Origin: Nitrososphaerota archaeon
GTDB lineage: Archaea > Thermoproteota > Nitrososphaeria_A > Caldarchaeales > Wolframiiraptoraceae
NCBI GenBank assembly: GCA_021157985.1
Contig: JAGGVM010000067.1
Coordinates: 1 to 8,541, forward strand
DNA: 8,541 nt
Direction of reading: 5' to 3'
Shown here: one piece after another, positions 1-7,406 of the stretch
How the letters are laid out: every line of letters begins with the position of its first letter
Numbering within the stretch: position 1 is the stretch's first letter
Made by a program: the position numbers and the translations under genes
The notes under the pieces: generated by a model
Database searches by the model: none
What the model was told of the DNA's origin: nothing
The model's input: only the letters and a program-made list of their open reading frames with translations

Positions 1-3000
1 CCTGACGACTCCATGCCGCCCTATCTGCTTCACGGTTCCGTTCAGGGTCATCATGTCGGCGACGATCATCAGGTGTCTGACGTCGACGTCGAGTCCCTGC
101 TCCTCGAGCACGTGCTGGAGCTCATGCATTATCGCCATCCTCGCGGCCTCTATTCCAAGGACCGATGCGATCTCGTGTATGTTGTTCGTGTAGACGCGCC
201 TGTGATCGACTTCAGGTATCTGGAGGACCTCCTTCAGGTTCGAGCCCTCGGTAAGTATCACGTACTCTCCGTCCTCGTATTTCACGATCGTCTTCGTTAT
301 CCTCTTAACTCCCTTGACCTTCATCGAGAGGAGCTTCGACTTCAGCTTGTCGAGATCTCCATCTTCCGAGTAGACCGCGAAGGTTTTCTGGGCGTGGCTG
401 TACTTCAGCTTCAGGGACTTGATCGCCTGCTCCACCTGCCTCGTCGTCACTCCCTCGTTTCTCATGGCCTTGTCGTCCAGCTTGATTATGACGGCGTTCC
501 TCCTCAGATCCAAGCCTATCTCCGAGACCACGTCCTCGAGGACCGTGTACTTGATCTTCTTCGCGATCTTCTGAGCCTCGGACGCGTCCTTCGCGTACTC
601 CTTCTTCAAGGGTATCCTCATGATCGGAGTTGAAGGAGTCTTCCGCGCGTCGACTATCTCTATGAGCCGCGGGAGGCCTCTGAGAATCGACTGCTCGCGC
701 ACACCGGCGAAGTGGAAAGTCCTGAGGGTGAGCTGGGTGCTCGGCTCGCCGATCGACTGAGCGGTGACTATTCCGACAGCTTCACCGGGTTCGATCCTGT
801 TCTTCATGTATTCTTTGTAGGCTTCTTCGAAGAGCTTCTCGGAGTCTTCGGCTGAGAACTTCTTTGAGAGCACTTCTCGCTTCAGCGCGGCGACGAGCTT
901 AGGCGGCATTAGCTCCTCGTATTTTTTCGCGATCTCGTTTAGGTCTGCTTTCGAGGCTGGGTTTTTCGCGTTCTCTTTAAGTTTAAGCCTGTGAGCGAGG
1001 ATCTCGATGTTCACGGCTTCTCCGTGATAACTCTTCATCGGGTCCACTCCGTCTTCTCCGTAGAGGAATTGGACTATCCTCTTCTCATCCATTGTTCTGA
1101 CCGTTCCATCGTATTCGACGTAGAGAGGTTCGAGGGCGTTTATCAGCCTACGCTGCATGTATCCGCTCTGCTGGGTTCTAACCGCGGTGTCGACGAGCCC
1201 ATCTCTTCCACCGGCGAGGTGGAAGAAGAACTCGACTGGATCAAGTCCCTTCGTGAACGAGTGATAGACGAATCCTCTCGCCCGAGGGGATAGATCGTTA
1301 GGCTTGAAGAAGGTGAGGACCCGGTCCGTGAATCCCCGCTTTATCCGCTCTCGTCTGACGGCCTGCTGGCCTACTACCGCGACCATCTGGTCTATGTTCA
1401 GCGGAGATCCCCTGGCGCCGGTTCTCGCCATGATCACTGCGGAGCTGTCTTCGCCGATGTATTTTCTCGCGATTCTTCCGGCTTCCTCCCTCGCCTCGGA
1501 TAGTATCTGGAGTATGTTTGATTCGAATGCTTGCTCGAGGGTTTCCCCAGGTCTTACCTCTATTTTTCCTCTCTCGTAGTCTGCTTTCAGCTTCTCGAAT
1601 GCTTCATCCATCTTCTTGGAGATCTTGTCGAGCTCTTTGTACGCTTCGTCGGGTATCTCGAGGTCGTCTATTCCGAAGCTGAACCCCCTAAGGTTTAGGT
1701 AGATGTTGGCGACCTTGACCAGTTTGTCGAGGAATTCTTTCGTCGCGTCAGGCCCGTATTCGGCCATCAATCGATGGAGTATGCTGTTCGCTTTCTCGAC
1801 CCCGATAGCGTTCTTATCTATGACCCCTTTAACGAGCTTTCCGTCCTTTATCACTACCTCTATTTCAGGTGAGAAGGAGGCTCTGAAGGTGTGGTTGAAT
1901 CCCTTCGGGAGGAGTAGGCTGAAGACCTGTTTTCCGCTCCACTTCGGCTCAGGCTTCTTTAGCTCGGGCTCGGGTAGCTCTCCATCATATCCTATCGCCG
2001 ATAGTAGATAGGAGAGCTCTTTCTTCGTCAGATACGTGTCATCTTTGGTTAGGAGGTAGGATGCTGTCAGGAAGTCCCTTATCGCCCCGATTATCGGTGC
2101 CCCGTATCTCGGGGATAGGATGTTGTTCTGGACTAGGAGGAGGATCCTGGCCTCGGTTTGAGCTTCCTCGCTCTGGGGGACGTGGAGATTCATCTCGTCT
2201 CCGTCGAAGTCGGCGTTATACGGGGTGCAGACGCAGAGGTTGAGCCTGAACGTCTTATAGGGCAGGACCTTGACGAGGTGGGCCATGATCGATATTCGGT
2301 GGAGGCTCGGCTGACGGTTGAAGAGGACGATGTCTCCATCTATCAGGTGTCTTTCTACCACGTATCCGGGTTCGAGGGCTTCGGCGAGCTCCTCGAGGTC
2401 TTGGACGAAGGCCAATCTTATCCGCTTTCCATCAGGCCTGACGACGTACTTGGCTCCGGGATACTTGTTCGGCCCGTTTCTCACGTATTGTCTTAGCCTT
2501 TCTATGTTCCATTCGGTGACTTTCTCGGGGACCGTGAGCTGCATCGCGATCTCGATGGGCACGCCGACCTCGTTTATGCTTATGTTCGGATCGGGGGTGA
2601 TGACTGTTCTCGCTGAGAAGTCTACTCTCTTCCCGCTGAGGTTGAGCCTGAACCTGCCTTCTTTTCCTTTCAGCCTCTGGAAGAGCGTTTTGAGCGGTCT
2701 TCCGCTTCGATGGGTTGCGGGTGCTACTCCTGGGACCTCGTTGTTTATGTAGGTGGTTACGTGGTATTGGAGGAGATCGGCTAGCTCTGCGATAACGGGT
2801 GAAGGTGATCCGGCGTTAATGTTCTCCCTAAGCCTCTGAACCACCCTTAGTATGTCGACGAGCTTGTGGGTTAGGTCGTCCTCGGATCTGAATCCCGACT
2901 CGAGCGTGATGGAAGGCCTGACGTAGACGGGTGGAACCGGGAGAACTGTTAGGACCATCCATTCAGGTCTCGCGACCTTGGGATCGAATCCGAGCAATTC

Positions 3001-3582
3001 GAGGTCTTCGTCCCTTATTCTCTCGAGCCTCGCCCGTATCTCCTGGGGGGTTAGCCTCCGCCGCTCTCCGTTCACGACTTCGATGAAGGTCGTCGGCTTC
3101 TCGAGCTCGATCTTATACTGCTTCTCGTCGCAGTATGGGCAGCTCGACGCGGAGATCGCTTTCTGAAGGATCTTGTAATGGAACTCGGACGAGTATTTCC
3201 CGGACTTCTTCAATTCCTCGAGCTCTTCTCTCAGCTTCTGGAGCTCTTCCTCGGGTATGAGGAGCCTTCCACAAGACCTGCACGTAGCCCTTAGGAGCGT
3301 GTGGATGTATTTGACGAAGCCGACGTGGATAACGGGGACCGGGAGCTCGATGTGGCCGAAGTGGCCGGGGCAGCCGAGGTAAGTGTTTCCGCAGGTCTTG
3401 CACCGCTGGCCTGGCTCGAGTGTTCCGAGCCTCGGGTCCATGACTCCGGTGGGGATCGGCATTCCGTCTTCGTCGTAGGTGTCGGGGTTCGTTATCTCGG
3501 CGACGGACATCTTCCTTATCATTTCTGGGCTTAGGATCCCGAACTTTATGCCTATGACAGTTTCAAGCGAGGAAGAAGACAT
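1..3582 (-). CDS. rpoA: RNA polymerase largest subunit RpoA, A' and A'' fused in one chain (3' end outside window)
   Basis: This is the largest RNA polymerase subunit, carrying the catalytic magnesium site. The frame is open for 1194 codons from ATG at 3582 to the left edge. I read every codon and found no stop or frameshift. Visible landmarks: zinc site C61, C64, C71, H74; second cysteine set C101, C104, C148, C151; NRQP at 422-425; the NADFDGDEMN motif with D458, D460 and D462; bridge helix about 778-815; trigger loop about 937-965 with H957. Most archaea end A' near residue 860-880 and start A'' as a separate gene. Here the chain runs on (about 860-895) directly into the A'' part. From family length, about 70 C-terminal residues are missing beyond the edge. 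The start is chosen by the AGGAGGTG site 10 bases upstream. The gene follows rpoB by 7 bases, so both are probably on one transcript. No intein is seen. Confidence 0.97.
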   Translation of the reverse strand, partial: MSSSSLETVIGIKFGILSPEMIRKMSVAEITNPDTYDEDGMPIPTGVMDPRLGTLEPGQRCKTCGNTYLGCPGHFGHIELPVPVIHVGFVKYIHTLLRATCRSCGRLLIPEEELQKLREELEELKKSGKYSSEFHYKILQKAISASSCPYCDEKQYKIELEKPTTFIEVVNGERRRLTPQEIRARLERIRDEDLELLGFDPKVARPEWMVLTVLPVPPVYVRPSITLESGFRSEDDLTHKLVDILRVVQRLRENINAGSPSPVIAELADLLQYHVTTYINNEVPGVAPATHRSGRPLKTLFQRLKGKEGRFRLNLSGKRVDFSARTVITPDPNISINEVGVPIEIAMQLTVPEKVTEWNIERLRQYVRNGPNKYPGAKYVVRPDGKRIRLAFVQDLEELAEALEPGYVVERHLIDGDIVLFNRQPSLHRISIMAHLVKVLPYKTFRLNLCVCTPYNADFDGDEMNLHVPQSEEAQTEARILLLVQNNILSPRYGAPIIGAIRDFLTASYLLTKDDTYLTKKELSYLLSAIGYDGELPEPELKKPEPKWSGKQVFSLLLPKGFNHTFRASFSPEIEVVIKDGKLVKGVIDKNAIGVEKANSILHRLMAEYGPDATKEFLDKLVKVANIYLNLRGFSFGIDDLEIPDEAYKELDKISKKMDEAFEKLKADYERGKIEVRPGETLEQAFESNILQILSEAREEAGRIARKYIGEDSSAVIMARTGARGSPLNIDQMVAVVGQQAVRRERIKRGFTDRVLTFFKPNDLSPRARGFVYHSFTKGLDPVEFFFHLAGGRDGLVDTAVRTQQSGYMQRRLINALEPLYVEYDGTVRTMDEKRIVQFLYGEDGVDPMKSYHGEAVNIEILAHRLKLKENAKNPASKADLNEIAKKYEELMPPKLVAALKREVLSKKFSAEDSEKLFEEAYKEYMKNRIEPGEAVGIVTAQSIGEPSTQLTLRTFHFAGVREQSILRGLPRLIEIVDARKTPSTPIMRIPLKKEYAKDASEAQKIAKKIKYTVLEDVVSEIGLDLRRNAVIIKLDDKAMRNEGVTTRQVEQAIKSLKLKYSHAQKTFAVYSEDGDLDKLKSKLLSMKVKGVKRITKTIVKYEDGEYVILTEGSNLKEVLQIPEVDHRRVYTNNIHEIASVLGIEAARMAIMHELQHVLEEQGLDVDVRHLMIVADMMTLNGTVKQIGRHGVVR

Positions 3583-3589
3583 CCCGGCT

Positions 3590-6500
3590 CTACACCTCCT
3601 CTCCGAACAATAATCTCGGATAGATTCCCATGCTCAACATCTCCTCTAACAGGAGGTAGAAGGCGTAAGGCAGGGTTACCGTGACCACCTCCGCGTCTTT
3701 TCCATGGATCGGGCAGACGAACCGCTCCTGCTTCAGATCGTAGTAGGCCGGCAGCCCGCAGAGCTTGCAGAAGTGAGCCGTGTACTTGTCGCTCTGCTCG
3801 AGGAGCCTGTCGAGGAGGAGGAAGCTCGCTCCATGCGCGATCAAGCAGTCTCTCTCCATTTCACCGAACTTCAATCCTCCGCCCCTGCTCCTTCCCTCCG
3901 TAGGCTGCCTCGTTAGCATCTGCACCTGCCCCCTCGCCCTCGCGTGGATCTTATCCCTCACGAGGTGGTGGAGCTTCTGATAGTAGACCACTCCAACGAA
4001 TATCTCGGCCTCGAACTTCTTACCGGTCAGCCCATCGTACATGACCTCTTTCCCGGAGCTCTTGAAGCCCAATCTCTCGAGCTCGGCTCGAAGCTCGTCG
4101 ATTGATTTACCGGTGAAGGGCGTTCCATCGACTATCTCTCCTTTAAGGGAGGCGACCTTGCCGGCTATGCTCTCGAGGAGCTGGCCTATCGTCATCCTGC
4201 TCGGGAACGCGTGGGGGTTGATTATGAGGTCGGGCACGATGCCGCTCTCGGTGTATGGCATGTCCTCCTGGGGGAGAACCATTCCCACTACTCCTTTCTG
4301 ACCATGCCTTGAAGCGAACTTGTCCCCGATCTCGGCTGGGCAGAAGGATCGAACCTTCGCCTTGATGAGCTTGTTACCCTCCTCATTTCTAGTAATGAAT
4401 ATAGTATCTACGACACCGGCTTCAGACGGCCTCACAGCCTCTGAGGCGTCTCTCCACACGATCTCCCTGGCCGGCGCCCTCTGATACTCCTCAAGGAACC
4501 TCGGCGGGCTCTGGACTCCGACGATCACGGTTCCACCGGTCACGTCCGACTCTATGTGCGCGAGACCATCGGCATCTAGGACCCGGTATGCTTGTTCTCC
4601 TCTGTATCCTCGGACGCTTGGATCGGGTATCTTGATTATGTCTTTCTCTCCTCCGATATAGGTCCTGGCCTCGACTTCGTAGGTTCTGTAGCTGAGCGAT
4701 AGGGCTAGGCCTCGCTCGATCGCGGACTTGTTCAGGACGACGGCGTCCTCCATGTTATAGCCCTGGCCCGTTAGGATCGCTACGACCATGTTCTGGCCTA
4801 TGGGGCGCTCGTTCAGGCCGAGGATCTCGGAGGCCTTCGTCGTGACTATCGGTTTCTGCGGATAGATGAGGAGATGCATCCGGGAATCCACTCTTAGGTC
4901 GTAGTTGATCGCGAAGATCCCGAGTGCCTGCTTACCCATCGCTCCCTCGTAGATGTTTCTGGGGGACTGGTTGTGCTCGGCGTAGGGGATTATCGAGACG
5001 ACCGCGCCTAATACGGCGTATGGGCAGATCTCGAGGTGGGTGTGCTCCTCGGTTACGTCCTCGGGCTTTATGGCTACGTATGCGTTTTCTTCTTCCTCGG
5101 CGTCCAGGAACTCGATGACGCCCATGGCCACGAGATCTCTAAACCTGAGAGTTCTGTTCTTCAATCCCTTTATGTGCTCCTCGGTGAGAAGCGGCCGTCC
5201 GTTTTCGACTATTATCAGAGGCCTCCTAACCCTTCCCTCATCCGTGTTTATCCAGACCTCGAGGACATGCGGATACCTGTAGATCGCGACGTTCATGCTG
5301 TTGCTTATCCCACCCTTCCTCCTCAGCTCCCTAAGGTTTCTGACGAGCTCCTCGCCGTTCGAGTGGTAGCCTATTAGGAGGCCGTCAACGAAGACCTTGG
5401 TCGAGTACCTCTTCCTCTTGACTATCACCTCTGAAAGCGGGATAACGCCGAGCGAGTAAAGCTTCTCGAGAATACTCCTCTTCTTAATCGGATAACTTAT
5501 CTCCGCGGTTAGGGCCAGGTTCTTTACGAGACCGCAGTTGCTCCCCTCAGGGGTCTCGGCCGGGCATATTCTCCCCCAGTGAGTCCCGTGGAGGTCTCTG
5601 GCCTCGAAGTGCGGCTGGCTTCGGCTGAGCGGCGACTGAACCCTTCTAAGATGGCTTAGGGTCGCGAGGTGGTTCGTCCTGTTCAGGAGCTGGGTTACCC
5701 CGACCCTTCCACCCGGCCAGTTACCGGTCGCGAAAGCGTGTTTCACGAAGTCCCTTATGATGCCCGGCCTGACGAAGGTCGAGATCTTTACGGGATACCT
5801 CGACGCAGCCGCCCTCTCGAGCTGGTATCGGATATCCCTAAGAAGCTTCATGAAGGCCATCCGGTAGAGTTCCATGAGGAGGGGGCCGGCGAGCTTCAGC
5901 CTCTTGTTGGCGTAGTGGTCTCGGTCTGTGGGCTTCCTGATCCCGAGGCTCGTCTCCAAGACTCTCCCGATCATCTCGCAGAGGAAGATCGCTTTCTGGT
6001 ATCTCGCCGCCCTCGAAGTCCCTATATGCGGTAGGAAGACGTTGTCGATGAGCTGCTCGGCTCGCTGGATCCTGTATTCCTCGGCGTATCCGAAGGCTAT
6101 CCTATTTCCGATGTATCTGAGGGCTTCTTGCTCGCTGTCTATTCCCTCGGCTTCCTCGAAGGAGGGGGCGAGAAGCTCCTGGACCTCGGGGAGCGGGGAA
6201 ACCATGTTGAGGATGTCGCGGTCGTTGGTCATTCCGAGGGCTCTGAGCATGATTATCGCGGGGATCCCCTTATAGATCCTCGAGAAGAATACCTTAAGCG
6301 GCGCCCCGGGCTTGTAGGTCACCTCGGTCCTGGCCTGCCTGCCGTACGCGGTCGAGATCACCGCCGCGCTCAGCTGGCCGCTGCTCGAATCTTTCTCGGT
6401 GACCATTATCTTGTTGGGGGCCAAGTCCTCTATCGCGACTATAACCCGCTCGGATCCGTTTATGATGAAGTAGCCTCCCGGGTCCTTTGGGTCTTCCCCG

Positions 6501-6940
6501 ATCTCCATCAGCTCTTCCTCGCTCATCTTCGAGAGGGGGCAGATATCCGACTTCACCATTATCGGGATTATTCCGACCTTGACTTTCTCGGGCTGGGTTA
6601 TCGGCTTTCCATCGAGGTACAGGGTCATGGTTACGTAGAGGGGAGCCGCGTAGGTCAGGTTCCTGAGCCTGCACTCCATAGGCGTAACGTTCTCGATCAC
6701 CGTTCCATCGATCTCCTCGACGAGGGGAGGCCCTATCTCCGGATCCCTCATCTTGAGAATTAGGGTCCCGTACTTCGTCCTTACCTCGAGGTCTCCGAGG
6801 GATTTTATGAGATCCTGGAGGCCTTCCTTAATGAAGGAATTATATGATCTGAGGTGCTGCTGGACCAGGCCTTCGTCCTCTAAGAACGCGCGGGCCACTT
6901 CCCAGAGATCGCTCTGCCTGAGTTCCACGCCCTTAAGCAT
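3590..6940 (-). CDS. rpoB: RNA polymerase second-largest subunit RpoB, unsplit
   Basis: This is the second-largest subunit of archaeal RNA polymerase, which forms the active-site cleft with RpoA. It is complete at 1116 residues, the usual length for an unsplit archaeal B subunit, whereas many methanogens split it into B'' and B'. Visible motifs: TPEGSNCGL at 463-471 in the fork region; GYNMEDA at 727-733; GDKFASRHGQKG at 872-883, with active-site lysines K874 and K882; and a C-terminal zinc site C1058, C1061, C1076 with H1079 as the fourth ligand. The protein ends with the clamp-anchoring segment typical of the family. The ATG at 6940 has GGGAGGGTGA six bases upstream, which supports this start. 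It lies 112 bases after rpoH and 7 bases before rpoA. No intein or insertion is seen. Its leader carries an unusual set of competing hairpins, described separately. Confidence 0.98.
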   Translation of the reverse strand: MLKGVELRQSDLWEVARAFLEDEGLVQQHLRSYNSFIKEGLQDLIKSLGDLEVRTKYGTLILKMRDPEIGPPLVEEIDGTVIENVTPMECRLRNLTYAAPLYVTMTLYLDGKPITQPEKVKVGIIPIMVKSDICPLSKMSEEELMEIGEDPKDPGGYFIINGSERVIVAIEDLAPNKIMVTEKDSSSGQLSAAVISTAYGRQARTEVTYKPGAPLKVFFSRIYKGIPAIIMLRALGMTNDRDILNMVSPLPEVQELLAPSFEEAEGIDSEQEALRYIGNRIAFGYAEEYRIQRAEQLIDNVFLPHIGTSRAARYQKAIFLCEMIGRVLETSLGIRKPTDRDHYANKRLKLAGPLLMELYRMAFMKLLRDIRYQLERAAASRYPVKISTFVRPGIIRDFVKHAFATGNWPGGRVGVTQLLNRTNHLATLSHLRRVQSPLSRSQPHFEARDLHGTHWGRICPAETPEGSNCGLVKNLALTAEISYPIKKRSILEKLYSLGVIPLSEVIVKRKRYSTKVFVDGLLIGYHSNGEELVRNLRELRRKGGISNSMNVAIYRYPHVLEVWINTDEGRVRRPLIIVENGRPLLTEEHIKGLKNRTLRFRDLVAMGVIEFLDAEEEENAYVAIKPEDVTEEHTHLEICPYAVLGAVVSIIPYAEHNQSPRNIYEGAMGKQALGIFAINYDLRVDSRMHLLIYPQKPIVTTKASEILGLNERPIGQNMVVAILTGQGYNMEDAVVLNKSAIERGLALSLSYRTYEVEARTYIGGEKDIIKIPDPSVRGYRGEQAYRVLDADGLAHIESDVTGGTVIVGVQSPPRFLEEYQRAPAREIVWRDASEAVRPSEAGVVDTIFITRNEEGNKLIKAKVRSFCPAEIGDKFASRHGQKGVVGMVLPQEDMPYTESGIVPDLIINPHAFPSRMTIGQLLESIAGKVASLKGEIVDGTPFTGKSIDELRAELERLGFKSSGKEVMYDGLTGKKFEAEIFVGVVYYQKLHHLVRDKIHARARGQVQMLTRQPTEGRSRGGGLKFGEMERDCLIAHGASFLLLDRLLEQSDKYTAHFCKLCGLPAYYDLKQERFVCPIHGKDAEVVTVTLPYAFYLLLEEMLSMGIYPRLLFGEEV
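3593..3600 (-). promoter_or_regulatory. Ribosome binding site of rpoA, inside the end of rpoB
   Basis: On the minus strand, AGGAGGTG lies 10 bases before the rpoA ATG and overlaps the last Glu-Glu-Val codons of rpoB. It is a near-perfect match to the archaeal 16S anti-Shine-Dalgarno. A ribosome ending rpoB would stop on top of this site, so translational coupling of the two large subunits is likely (inference). Confidence 0.85.
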
Positions 6941-6950
6941 CCACTATCAC

Positions 6951-6964
6951 CCTCCCTAAGGAGG
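6951..6964 (-). promoter_or_regulatory. Hairpin that would hide the rpoB ribosome binding site
   Basis: In the rpoB messenger, CCUCC (6964-6960) can pair perfectly with GGAGG (6955-6951) across a four-base UUAG loop. GGAGG is the core of the rpoB Shine-Dalgarno (GGGAGGGTGA, 6956-6947, six bases before ATG). The upstream arm is an exact anti-Shine-Dalgarno copy, so the folded hairpin should block ribosome loading. The pairing is seen in the sequence; the effect on translation is inferred. Confidence 0.6.
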
Positions 6965-6984
6965 TCTTCTCAGGCTGAAAACCT
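6962..6984 (-). promoter_or_regulatory. Alternative stem in the rpoB leader (anti-sequestering candidate)
   Basis: In the messenger, AGGUUUUC (6984-6977) can pair with GAAGACCU (6969-6962) over 8 bp with one G-U wobble and a 7-base loop. Its 5' arm reuses most of the 3' arm of the upstream 10-bp stem. Its 3' arm uses three bases (6964-6962) of the CCUCC that otherwise pairs with the Shine-Dalgarno. It therefore cannot coexist with either. When formed, it would leave the rpoB ribosome binding site free. Confidence 0.5.
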
Positions 6985-7040
6985 AGATTTGGGAACACGA
7001 CTACCCAACCGCCCATTCAGCTCACCAGGCTCTAGGTTTT
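6978..7040 (-). ncRNA. Putative structured leader RNA (three-way junction) between rpoH and rpoB
   Basis: A perfect 10-bp inverted repeat, AAAACCUAGA (7040-7031) with UCUAGGUUUU (6987-6978), encloses 43 bases. Inside, two further hairpins fit side by side. One is GCCU (7030-7027) with GGGC (7014-7011), including one G-U pair. The other is UUGGG (7008-7004) with CCCAA (6993-6989) and a 10-base loop. Only GG and a single A stay unpaired at the junction, so the fold is a compact three-way junction of 63 bases. It starts 12 bases after the rpoH stop and ends 37 bases before the rpoB ATG. I do not recognise it as a known RNA family. A domain that senses a ligand or protein and controls rpoB fits best, but a DNA-level operator or a processing site is possible. 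Confidence 0.5.
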
Positions 7041-7052
7041 AACTCTTCCGCT

Positions 7053-7355
7053 TTAGGCCCCCTCCACGACAACCCGGTAATAGGTCGTTTTCCCGGCCGT
7101 CGGGGATTCCCGGGTTATCTCGATTATGTCGCCGGGCTTCGCCCCTATCGCCTTGACGACCGGGTCGGAGGCCAGGATATATGGGAGCTGGTTTGGGTTG
7201 ACCTTGTATTTTTCGAGGACTGCCTTTGCTTCTTCGGGTGAGAGGATCCTGTGCTTGGGAACGAGGAAGTGCTCCAAGATCGACGGCCCGCTAGAAACCT
7301 CTTTTTCAGGCTTTTTCCTACGAGAAGATTTACCCGGAGACAATTCTAAGACCAT
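7053..7355 (-). CDS. rpoH: RNA polymerase subunit RpoH (Rpb5-like) with N-terminal extension
   Basis: This small RNA polymerase subunit matches the C-terminal domain of eukaryotic Rpb5 and sits at the lower jaw near incoming DNA. It has 100 residues. The family core runs from about residue 28 to the end: HFLVPKH near 30-36, [11 protein letters not shown] near 57-67, GAKPGDII near 71-78, and the SPTAG segment near 84-88. Known archaeal homologues are usually about 75-85 residues. The extra N-terminal part of some 20-25 residues is rich in Lys, Arg and Ser and looks disordered. ATG 7355 is the only in-frame ATG. There is no good Shine-Dalgarno before it and a TATA-like element lies about 24 bases upstream, so the message may be leaderless. 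An internal TTG start at residue 27 would give a standard-length protein, but no well-placed binding site supports it. The gene comes first in the rpoH-rpoB-rpoA series. Confidence 0.93.
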   Translation of the reverse strand: MVLELSPGKSSRRKKPEKEVSSGPSILEHFLVPKHRILSPEEAKAVLEKYKVNPNQLPYILASDPVVKAIGAKPGDIIEITRESPTAGKTTYYRVVVEGA

Positions 7356-7370
7356 TAACGACCAGCCAGC

Positions 7371-7384
7371 TAATAAGTGTAAAG
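7371..7384 (-). promoter_or_regulatory. TATA-like promoter element for rpoH
   Basis: The minus strand reads CTTTACACTTATTA, an AT-rich TATA-like stretch in GC-richer surroundings. TTTACACT is centred about 24 bases before the rpoH ATG, the distance expected if transcription starts at or next to the start codon (leaderless). The match to the archaeal TATA consensus is only partial. Confidence 0.4.
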
Positions 7385-7387
7385 CCT

Positions 7388-7399
7388 GAAGAAGAGAAG
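7388..7399 (-). terminator. Pyrimidine-rich stretch after tRNA-Lys, possible weak terminator
   Basis: Seven bases after the tRNA discriminator base, the minus strand reads CTTCTCTTCTTC. Archaeal polymerase can stop at T-rich tracts, but this one is interrupted by C and has no run of four or more T. It may let transcription run on into rpoH. Confidence 0.2.
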
Positions 7400-7406
7400 C
7401 GATGTG

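Noticed and set aside
13..633. Long plus-strand open frame opposite rpoA
   Set aside because: It is antisense to the conserved A'' part. Its composition mirrors the codon bias of rpoA and shows no known motif.
3113..3403. Minus-strand 96-residue open frame inside rpoA
   Set aside because: It is an alternative frame over the zinc-binding N-terminal part of RpoA, which is clearly the real coding frame.
1..3582. Intein or intron in rpoA or rpoB
   Set aside because: Both proteins read straight through all conserved motifs at normal family spacing, with no inserted block.
6128..6763. Plus-strand open frame of 211 residues opposite rpoB
   Set aside because: It lies fully within conserved RpoB, has no ribosome binding site or domain, and is a shadow frame.
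7011..7030. UGA and CUGA motifs in the leader as a box C/D guide RNA or kink-turn
   Set aside because: The two motifs are only two bases apart, with no guide-length spacer and no stem placed to form the tandem G-A pairs.
7021..7030. CUGGUGAG within the three-way junction as a hammerhead ribozyme core
   Set aside because: It differs from CUGAUGAG, and the needed GAAA and cleavage-site bases are not at the junction.
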